Assembly (NCBI GenBank): GCA_018433775.1
Contig: JAHDQN010000076.1
Location: forward strand, 1 to 44,682
From: Deltaproteobacteria bacterium
GTDB taxonomy: Bacteria; Desulfobacterota; Desulfomonilia; UBA1062
Length of the DNA stretch: 44,682 nucleotides
Direction of reading: 5' to 3'
The notes below the pieces were generated by a model. That model did not search any database. It was not told the origin of the DNA and saw nothing but the letters and a program-made list of their open reading frames with translations. Made by a program: the position numbers and the translations under genes. Of the stretch, positions 39,402 to 44,682 are shown piece by piece; position 1 is the stretch's first letter; the number at the start of each line of letters is the position of its first letter.

Positions 39402-39767
39402 ATGACCCTTGCCGAAATCAAGAACCTTCTTGACGCGGACGTCGTCGTCGGGGAAGAAATGCTGAACATGGAAGTAAACACCGGTTTTGCAGCGGATCTG
39501 ATGAGTGACGTTCTCGCATTCGCCAAGGAAGGGTCTATTCTCCTGACCGGACTCACCAATCCCCTGGTCGTCAGGACGGCGGAGACGCTGGACTTGAGGG
39601 CCATCATCTTCGTGCGGGGGAAGCGTCCGTCTCCGGATGCCGTAAAGCTGGCAAAGGAGAAGAACATCCCCCTGCTCGGAACCAAGTTCATTCTCTTCGA
39701 ATCCTGCGGCAGGCTGTTCTCCGCAGGCATGAGAGGGTCAATCCAGAAGGTCGGCGAAGCCTTATAA
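39402..39767 (+). CDS. DRTGG-domain protein
   Basis: A 121-residue cytoplasmic protein matching the DRTGG domain (MTLAEIKNLLDADVVVGEE, then VNTGFAADLMSDVLAFAKEGSILLTG, and LDLRAIIFVRGKRPSPDAV). Such stand-alone domains occur beside electron-bifurcating hydrogenase and Nfn-type genes in anaerobes; their role is not established, though nucleotide sensing has been suggested for DRTGG domains elsewhere. ATG 39402 follows AGAGGAGAG, 24 bp after nfnB, so it is probably the last gene of the rnf-nfn transcript. Confidence 0.85.
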   Translation: MTLAEIKNLLDADVVVGEEMLNMEVNTGFAADLMSDVLAFAKEGSILLTGLTNPLVVRTAETLDLRAIIFVRGKRPSPDAVKLAKEKNIPLLGTKFILFESCGRLFSAGMRGSIQKVGEAL

Positions 39768-39984
39768 GGCTTTGCCGGCCTTCTGACTTCACTTCTAAAA
39801 AGGCAGGCCGAACCGCTGAAGCATTCAGAAATCCCGGCGAGCTTCTCCCGGGACGCATCGGGTGAGGCCCGCGCGGCATGACACTTTCGTAGCCGTCCTT
39901 TACCCCTGCCGTTGATTCGGAGTTGCAAATGCAAGCTTAAGTTGGTAGGATTACTGGACGATAGAATAAGTGAGAGGTGATTTG

Positions 39985-40293
39985 ATGCCAGGGCCGTCCG
40001 ACATATCTGCTATACTCTCCCAGGGTGGGAGGATCGAGAAGATAAGTCAGAGCTCGTTTGTCCAGCCCGATATCGCCAAACAGGTGCTCACGGAGGAAGA
40101 GGCCAAGGAACGGCTCCGGAAGAGCAGGGAGATCAACGAGTCTCAAAAGGGGCAGCAGATCGCCACCAGGGATCGTGACAGGCGGGGTGCCCGGGATGAA
40201 CGCAAGAGGCAGCCAGCCGACAGGAACGGTGATGCATCGGATGAGTCCTCGACTGATCAGGTGAAAAAACATCTCATCGACGTGGTGGTGTAA
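39985..40293 (+). CDS. Small charged hypothetical protein
   Basis: A 102-residue hydrophilic protein. The N-terminus (PGPSDISAILSQGG) is followed by a helical, strongly charged middle (VLTEEEAKERLRKSREINES) and a low-complexity Arg/Asp-rich stretch. I recognise no catalytic motif. ATG 39985 follows AGAGGTGA. It is four bases from the next gene and heads a compact four-gene group that ends with flagellar-export-like proteins, so a link to flagellar assembly is possible. Confidence 0.65.
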   Translation: MPGPSDISAILSQGGRIEKISQSSFVQPDIAKQVLTEEEAKERLRKSREINESQKGQQIATRDRDRRGARDERKRQPADRNGDASDESSTDQVKKHLIDVVV

Positions 40294-40296
40294 GCC

Positions 40297-40725
40297 TTGG
40301 ACCCGACCAAAATCCTGCTTCTGGTACAGATCGCCGTGCTGGTCGTACTCCTGGCAGTGGTGATATTCTTCCTGGTTCTCGATAAGAAGAAAAAACCCCT
40401 GCCGAACGCCTTCGACGAGCTCAAGGATGTCATCCGGCAGACAAGGGATCTCTCAGGGAGCTTTCAGGAGCAGATTCAGATAAAGATCGATCTCGTCAAC
40501 CGGGTAATGGCCGAGCTCGACGACAAAATCCGCGAGGCCCGCCTGACGGCGGAGGAGATCGAGAAGGTGAATCTGGTCACCCGGCAGTCACGGGACTTTA
40601 CGGCCTCGGATGTGCTGAAGCTGTCCAGGGGAGGATACGAGCCCGGAGATATCTCACGGTTGACCGGGATCCCCCTTGGTGAGGTTCAGCTCATGATCAA
40701 GATGAACAACCAGGATGATGCATAA
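40297..40725 (+). CDS. DUF2802/DUF6115-like membrane-anchored protein
   Basis: A 142-residue protein with a TTG start. There is an N-terminal membrane helix (about 5-29), a long coiled-coil region (45-90) and a C-terminal helix-turn-helix-like end (VLKLSRGGYEPGDISRLTGIPLGEVQLMIKM). This anchor, coil and short HTH layout is that of the DUF2802/DUF6115 proteins found near flagellar genes. It starts four bases after the previous stop, with no strong ribosome-binding site, so it is likely translationally coupled. Function unknown. Confidence 0.75.
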   Translation: MDPTKILLLVQIAVLVVLLAVVIFFLVLDKKKKPLPNAFDELKDVIRQTRDLSGSFQEQIQIKIDLVNRVMAELDDKIREARLTAEEIEKVNLVTRQSRDFTASDVLKLSRGGYEPGDISRLTGIPLGEVQLMIKMNNQDDA

Positions 40726-41497
40726 TCTCGGGATGCAGATTCTCGCCGGTCAGATCCGTCCGGACTCGATCGTTCTCAGCGGGAAGATACCCTCCCTCAC
40801 CATCGGCAAGACCCTCGTCGTCACGGTCCTGTCCACACCCAAGGCAGGCCGGGTGCTTGTCTCCATGTTCGGAAAGCACATCCAGGTCGAGACCACCATG
40901 GCGCTTCACAAGGGACAGGTGCTCAATCTCAAGGTTCATGCACTCAGCCCCAGGATCGTGCTGAAGCCTGCAGGGACGGGGGCGGATACCCCGGAAGGCG
41001 GATTGAGGGATGCGGGCTCCGTGGTGGGCCGCCTGGCGGGAAGCTTCGGCGAAAAGCCGGTGGAAGCCTTTCTTGTTCAGGAGATTCTCGGTCGTCTTTC
41101 CTCGCAGCCTAAGGGGGATGCATCACAGAATCGGACGGTCGCTTCGCTCATCGAACAGGTGCTTCAGTACCCCCAGGCACTCGCTTTTCTGTTCGTCCCC
41201 CTGGTGGACGACGATTCACAGGGCACCGCCAAGGTATGGATCGAGCGGGATGCAGAAGCATATGCCCTCCAGTTCCGGATCGAAACCGACCACCTGGGAA
41301 GCCTTGAGTGTACCGCCCGGGTAGATCAGGCAATCGACGTGGAGATCAGAACACCCTTGCCGGAGATCGCAGACTATCTGAACCGGCACGTGCACGAGCT
41401 TGAGCAGAGCCTGGAGCCCTTCGGCGTCCGGCACGTCGGTGTTTCCCTTGCTGCGTTGAGAGAAGGACCGCTTCAGGGGGTGGACGTTCTCGTATGA
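40715..41497 (+). CDS. FliK-like (flagellar hook-length control) C-terminal-domain protein
   Basis: A 260-residue protein. The N-terminal half is a small beta-rich domain (ILAGQIRPDSIVLSGKIPSLTIGKTLVVTVL). The C-terminal half resembles the FliK hook-length control domain (FLFVPLVDDDSQGTAKVWIE, then LQFRIETDHLGSLECTARVD and LNRHVHELEQSLEPFGVRHVGVSL). It overlaps the previous gene by 11 bases and the next by four. ATG 40715 is used; 40718 and 40733 are alternatives. It is shorter than classical FliK and may be a FliK paralogue. Confidence 0.72.
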   Translation: MMHNLGMQILAGQIRPDSIVLSGKIPSLTIGKTLVVTVLSTPKAGRVLVSMFGKHIQVETTMALHKGQVLNLKVHALSPRIVLKPAGTGADTPEGGLRDAGSVVGRLAGSFGEKPVEAFLVQEILGRLSSQPKGDASQNRTVASLIEQVLQYPQALAFLFVPLVDDDSQGTAKVWIERDAEAYALQFRIETDHLGSLECTARVDQAIDVEIRTPLPEIADYLNRHVHELEQSLEPFGVRHVGVSLAALREGPLQGVDVLV

Positions 41498-41769
41498 AAA
41501 AGGAACAGGACAAGGCGGTTGCGCTGAAGTACGAACGGGGCAAGGACCCCGCCCCACGGGTGGCAGCCAAGGGACGGGGCGTTGTGGCGGAGAGGATCCT
41601 TGCCGTCGCCCGGGAGCACAACATCCCGATCAGGCAGGACAAGGCGCTTCTCGATGCCCTGTACCGTCTCGATATCAATGAGGAGATACCCGAAGACCTG
41701 TACCGGGTCATTGCCGAGATACTGGCCTTCGTCTACCGGATGAACAGGATGAAGGCGGACCGGTCATAG
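41494..41769 (+). CDS. FlhB C-terminal-domain-like protein (FlhX type)
   Basis: A 91-residue protein matching the cytoplasmic C-terminal domain of FlhB/YscU export switches (AVALKYERGKDPAPRVAAKGRGVVAERILAVAREHNIPI, then EEIPEDLYRVIAEILAFVYRM). The membrane part is missing, and so is the Asn-Pro-Thr-His self-cleavage site that would precede this sequence. Such stand-alone proteins are common beside FliK-like genes and can partly replace FlhB's C-terminal part. ATG 41494 overlaps the FliK-like stop by four bases. Confidence 0.88.
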   Translation: MKKEQDKAVALKYERGKDPAPRVAAKGRGVVAERILAVAREHNIPIRQDKALLDALYRLDINEEIPEDLYRVIAEILAFVYRMNRMKADRS

Positions 41770-41848
41770 ATCCAGCCGGCCGGGCGGCCTTCGATCCCTG
41801 ATACCGGGTCCCGCTCGGGGGATCTGCCGGCGATTGCTTCGCACAATA

Positions 41849-41865
41849 CCCCGGACCATCCGGGG
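41849..41865 (+). terminator. Short GC hairpin after the FlhB-like gene
   Basis: CCCCGG (41849-41854) pairs with CCGGGG (41860-41865) around ACCAT, 80 bp after the stop codon. No U-run; a weak terminator candidate. Confidence 0.35.
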
Positions 41866-42013
41866 CCTCCCGGCAGGAATTCCAGTAATCCTTTGAAATA
41901 ATATGTCAATACGCTCATTATTCCTGCTCAAGCGCTTGTTGCTTTCCCCGTGCACCCGGTTATTCATTATTCTAAAAGAGTGGACCATTGCTGTTTTCAA
42001 AGGAGAAGAAGCC

Positions 42014-42556
42014 ATGAAAAAGACACTCATGGGCCTTGCCCTTGCTGCTGTTATCGCAGTTGGATGCACCGGCCCTTTCCCGCTCACCAACGAGTTGTAC
42101 CAGTTCCACAGGGAAAAGGAGCGGTGGGTGGATGAAGCGCTGTTTCTCGTCTTTGCGGTGACCCCGGTATATGGCACGGCATTGATCGCAGACGCGGTTC
42201 TCCTGAACTCGATCGAATTCTGGACCGGCGAGAATCCCCTGGAGGCAAGCGGGGACGAGACCATCCCCGGCAGTGACCGGGAGGTGATCGCCGGGGATGG
42301 CGAAGAAAGCGTCACCATGCGGTATGATCCGAGCACCCGGGTGGTGGAGGTCTGCCCCGATGCAGGCGCTGGTGAGCCCTTCTATCTCGCCGCTACCCCA
42401 AGCGGGGTGATTGCCATGGATGAAGGGGGACAGGTTCTCTACTCTTCGCAGAGGGATTCCCTCGGCGGGGTCATGGTGTATGACACGCGGAACAATACCT
42501 CGCATTACTTCCCGCCAGAGGCGGTGAACAGGGAGTGGGACAGGATCGGACGTTAA
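42014..42556 (+). CDS. DUF3332-family lipoprotein
   Basis: A 180-residue secreted protein. The signal peptide MKKTLMGLALAAVIAVGC ends at Cys18, a plausible lipobox although Ala is at -3. The body matches the DUF3332 pattern (PLTNELYQFHREKERWVDEALFLVFAVTPVYGTALIADAVLLNSIEFWTGENP) with a hydrophobic centre, then a beta-rich C-terminal part. ATG 42014 follows AGGAGA; an upstream in-frame start at 41903 would bury the signal peptide. Function of the family is unknown. It converges with ychF. Confidence 0.86.
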   Translation: MKKTLMGLALAAVIAVGCTGPFPLTNELYQFHREKERWVDEALFLVFAVTPVYGTALIADAVLLNSIEFWTGENPLEASGDETIPGSDREVIAGDGEESVTMRYDPSTRVVEVCPDAGAGEPFYLAATPSGVIAMDEGGQVLYSSQRDSLGGVMVYDTRNNTSHYFPPEAVNREWDRIGR

Positions 42557-42571
42557 AGGGCCTTGGGTACG

Positions 42572-42593
42572 GGAAGGCGCGTTCCGGCCTTCC
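42572..42593. terminator. Hairpin between convergent lipoprotein and ychF genes
   Basis: GGAAGGC (42572-42578) pairs with GCCTTCC (42587-42593) around an eight-base loop, centred in the 60-bp gap between two convergent genes. A shared bidirectional terminator is likely, though no T-run is present. Confidence 0.5.
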
Positions 42594-42616
42594 ATGGGCT
42601 CATGCCCTTTCTTCGC

Positions 42617-43708
42617 TCACCGGAAGTGGATGACGACCACGTCCTCGTCGCGCAGCACAAACTCCCGTCCCTCGGTGAGCACGGCGCCTGCCTCCTTTGC
42701 TCCGTGCATGCCCCGGTGCGAGAGGAAATCCGGCAGGCTCACCACGTCGGCCCTGATGAATCCTTCCTGGATATCGGTGTGAATGAGACCGGCGGCATCG
42801 TGGAGGGTACCGCCTTTCCTGATGGTCCATGCCTTGAGCTCATGGCCCACCGGGGTGTAAAAGGTGATCAAGTCCAGGATCTCGTAACAGGCTCGGATCA
42901 GGGCATCCACCCCGGACCGCTCGATCCCGACGGAGATGAGGAACTCCCTGCGCTCTTCCTCGGTGAGCTCCGAGGCCTCGGGCTCGAACTTCGTGCAGAT
43001 GGGGATGACCTTCCTCCCCCGCTCTCTCCCCCATTGTTCGAGCTGCTCATACTCCTCCGTATGCTCGACGACGTCGTCTTCCCCGATATTCGCCACCACC
43101 AGGTAGGGCTTTGCCGTGAGGATCCCCCAGGATTTCATGAGAGAGCGGTCCAGGTCCATGCCGGTGTCGATCAGGCATGTGCCCTGAAGAAGGATCCGCT
43201 CCATCTCCTCGATCATCGCGATCTCAGTCTTATCCACGTCCTTCTTGCCCACGCGCATGCCCTTGATCACGGCTTCCTTGCGTTTCTGGACGATCTCCAG
43301 GTCAGCCATGACCAGCTCGGTGAGAATGATCTCCAGGTCCGAGACCGGGTTTATCTCGTTATAGACGTGGGTGACGCCGGCGGCCTCGAAGCACCGGACC
43401 ACATGGATGATGGCGTCCACTCCCCGGATGTGCCCGAGAAACTGGTTGCCGAGCCCTTCGCCCTTGTATGCGCCCTTGACCAGGCCCGCGATGTCATAGA
43501 TCTTCAGGGTGGTGGGGGTGATTTTTTCGGGACGGATGATCTCGGCGATCTTCTGAAGGTTTTCGTCCGGGACATTCACGATCCCGACATTGGGGTCGAT
43601 GGTGCAGAAGGGGTAGTTCTCGGCCGGCACACCGGCTTTGGTGATCAGGTTGAACAAGGTCGACTTTCCCGTATTGGGAAGTCCGACAATCCCGCTTAAG
43701 AACCCCAT
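42617..43708 (-). CDS. ychF: YchF/OLA1-family P-loop ATPase
   Basis: A 363-residue protein, exactly the usual YchF length. The P-loop is GLPNTGKST (about 9-17), the G3 motif is [20 protein letters not shown], and the G4 position reads NIGE, the form linked to ATP preference in YchF. A coiled-coil insert and a C-terminal TGS domain ([28 protein letters not shown]) follow. It binds ribosomes and affects stress translation in other bacteria. The start at 43706-43708 has no Shine-Dalgarno sequence and lies 8 bp after the stop of the upstream GAF gene; a TATAAT box seven bases upstream allows a leaderless transcript. Confidence 0.96.
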   Translation of the reverse strand: MGFLSGIVGLPNTGKSTLFNLITKAGVPAENYPFCTIDPNVGIVNVPDENLQKIAEIIRPEKITPTTLKIYDIAGLVKGAYKGEGLGNQFLGHIRGVDAIIHVVRCFEAAGVTHVYNEINPVSDLEIILTELVMADLEIVQKRKEAVIKGMRVGKKDVDKTEIAMIEEMERILLQGTCLIDTGMDLDRSLMKSWGILTAKPYLVVANIGEDDVVEHTEEYEQLEQWGRERGRKVIPICTKFEPEASELTEEERREFLISVGIERSGVDALIRACYEILDLITFYTPVGHELKAWTIRKGGTLHDAAGLIHTDIQEGFIRADVVSLPDFLSHRGMHGAKEAGAVLTEGREFVLRDEDVVVIHFR

Positions 43709-43715
43709 GAACCGT

Positions 43716-43721
43716 ATTATA
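43716..43721 (-). promoter_or_regulatory. Perfect -10 box (TATAAT) directly before ychF
   Basis: On the minus strand TATAAT is centred in the palindrome CCGTATAATACGG (43712-43724) and ends seven bases before the ychF ATG. A poor -35 (TTGCGC) lies 18 bp upstream. If used, transcription would start at or next to the start codon. Confidence 0.35.
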
Positions 43722-44211
43722 CGGTATTCAGGTCGATGCGCGCAAGCAGAGCAGCGAGAAGCTCGCTGATAATCGAGCTGATAAGCATGTCTTCCTTGGA
43801 AAAGCCGCCGTTCGCCTTGTCTGCGAGATTCAGGACCCCTTTCGTATCGTCGGCGTGTCTGATGAGGATGCACATGAAAGACTTGGTGGTGTACTTGTCC
43901 TTGTTCTGGATGCCGATCTCCTCTTCGATGTCCCGGATGATGAGCGATGCGTTGCGGGCCAGAACGAGGTTCATGATGCTCTCCTGCTGCGATCCCACAT
44001 GGATGAACGGGTCTTCTCCGATATCGGTATGGTTGTGCGCCTTGATCTCGAGCTCGCCGGAAGAGGGGTTTCTGATAAAGAGCGAGCAGTATCTGGCGCC
44101 TACTACCTTGGGAAGGTGGGTGATGACGGCATCGAGCATGGTGGGAATGTCTTCCGAGGTATTGAGTTCCTTTGCCAGGGTATAGAGCATATCGAGGTGA
44201 GACTCGTTCAT
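43717..44211 (-). CDS. Stand-alone GAF-domain protein
   Basis: A 164-residue protein that is almost entirely one GAF domain (HLDMLYTLAKELNTSEDIPTMLDAVI at the start, GVLNLADKANGGFSKEDMLISSIIS at the end). The NLADK-GGFS segment is a common GAF ligand-pocket pattern. No output domain or membrane segment is present. The start at 44209-44211 has GGAGGT upstream on the minus strand. It lies immediately upstream of ychF, probably co-transcribed, and may act as a small-molecule sensor. It is not closely similar to the kinase GAF domains elsewhere in the window. Confidence 0.88.
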   Translation of the reverse strand: MNESHLDMLYTLAKELNTSEDIPTMLDAVITHLPKVVGARYCSLFIRNPSSGELEIKAHNHTDIGEDPFIHVGSQQESIMNLVLARNASLIIRDIEEEIGIQNKDKYTTKSFMCILIRHADDTKGVLNLADKANGGFSKEDMLISSIISELLAALLARIDLNTV

Positions 44212-44400
44212 CGTTACCTCCGTGATTTGATATTATCCGTATCTATCGGATGTTTTGCCGGGGATTGTTAAGCAATCTTTATGATGGCTCTCAGGCAAGA
44301 AACGGAAAATTTTCGTGCCGATTTTCTCAACAGAATGTGAAATTCTCTGCCTCTAGGAGAACGAGGCGTACAGCGGCTCAAATGCATGCAGAATAGGTCC

Positions 44401-44431
44401 TTGACTTGGGAGGGTAGAATAGATGTATAAT
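44401..44431 (+). promoter_or_regulatory. Sigma-70-type promoter of the ZapB-like gene
   Basis: TTGACT (44401-44406) and a perfect TATAAT (44426-44431), 19 bp apart. The predicted start is about 20 bp before the start codon at 44460. Confidence 0.6.
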
Positions 44432-44459
44432 CAAACGACTGATACACGAGGTGATACTG

Positions 44460-44672
44460 TTGGAAAAACTCGATATATTGGAGCAAAAGATACTTGGCTT
44501 AGTAGAGTTGGCCGCCACGCTCAAAAACCTCAATGGAGAGCTGGCCGCCAAGCTGAAAGAAAAGGAGGAAGAGGTAAACGGGTTGAGACAGGAGATGGAG
44601 AGTCTCTTGGGAGAAAAAGAACAGGTGAAGCAAAAGGTCGCGCACCTCATCGAGTGCGTGGAAGCATTCTGA
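44460..44672 (+). CDS. Small ZapB-like coiled-coil protein
   Basis: A 70-residue, almost wholly helical coiled coil (heptads through LEQKILGLVELAATLKNLNG and KEKEEEVNGLRQEMESLL). Its size and layout match ZapB-type cell-division proteins, which join FtsZ-associated ZapA. I place the start at TTG 44460, six bases after GAGGTG; a GTG at 44451 lies inside that ribosome-binding site. A good promoter precedes it. The stop is ten bases before the window end, so a zapA partner cannot be checked. Confidence 0.8.
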   Translation: MEKLDILEQKILGLVELAATLKNLNGELAAKLKEKEEEVNGLRQEMESLLGEKEQVKQKVAHLIECVEAF

Positions 44673-44682
44673 TATCTTGTGC

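Noticed and set aside
1..44682. CRISPR arrays, tRNA or rRNA genes, insertion sequences, attachment sites
   Set aside because: No regularly spaced repeats, cloverleaf-type sequences, transposase-like proteins or flanking terminal repeats were seen.

Overview
This window reads as chromosome from a G+C-rich, strictly anaerobic, Gram-negative bacterium, most like a Desulfobacterota (former Deltaproteobacteria) sulfate reducer or syntroph. That is an inference from gene content: a complete Rnf complex followed by NfnAB, a tungsten-type aldehyde:ferredoxin oxidoreductase, sigma-54 regulation, an outer-membrane barrel protein and GAF-rich signalling proteins. No rRNA, tRNA, IS element or CRISPR array was seen.

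Layout. (1) 1-5.2 kb: the end of an unidentified gene and a terminator, then a tandem duplication of a three-gene cassette: a MoxR/CoxD-type AAA+ ATPase, a small protein matching the N-terminal part of CoxE, and a VWA protein matching the C-terminal part of CoxE. (2) 5.4-10.7 kb: a J-domain protein, a membrane protein behind a sigma-54 promoter, a GAF-PAS histidine kinase with an NtrC-type sigma-54 activator, and a second sigma-54 promoter facing a gene-free, hairpin-rich stretch that looks like an undescribed small RNA. The two sigma-54 promoters share an upstream motif at exactly the same 168-bp distance. (3) 10.7-13.6 kb: a minus-strand pair (carboxymuconolactone-decarboxylase-like and AIR-synthase-like) diverging from a porin-like protein. 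(4) 14.5-17.4 kb: a second two-component system (GAF-PAS-PAS NarX-type kinase and NarL-type regulator). (5) 17.7-27.8 kb: alanine dehydrogenase, class III aminotransferase, AOR, MFS carrier, small accessory protein plus sodium:solute symporter, MoaD/ThiS-like protein and its E1-like partner. (6) 28-31.6 kb: a degenerate PilT/PilB-like ATPase with an MshEN domain, a lone F-ATPase c subunit with a signal peptide, and a Cache sensor with no output domain. (7) 32-39.8 kb: rnfABCDGE-nfnAB-DRTGG gene, one tightly packed unit. (8) 40-41.8 kb: four small genes including FliK-like and FlhB-C-terminal-like proteins. (9) 42-44.7 kb: a DUF3332-type lipoprotein, convergent ychF with a GAF gene, and a divergent ZapB-like coiled-coil gene.

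How it may work together (inference). The aminotransferase would move an amino group from an imported amine or omega-amino acid to pyruvate. Alanine dehydrogenase would regenerate pyruvate, releasing ammonium and NADH. AOR would oxidise the aldehyde to the acid and reduce ferredoxin. Rnf and NfnAB, encoded about 10 kb downstream, would turn reduced ferredoxin and NADH into an ion gradient and NADPH. The MoaD/E1 pair could supply the pyranopterin dithiolene for AOR. The strongest novel leads are the paired sigma-54 modules with the candidate RNA, the degenerate MshEN-PilT protein, the duplicated split-CoxE cassette and the aminotransferase-Ald-AOR module.
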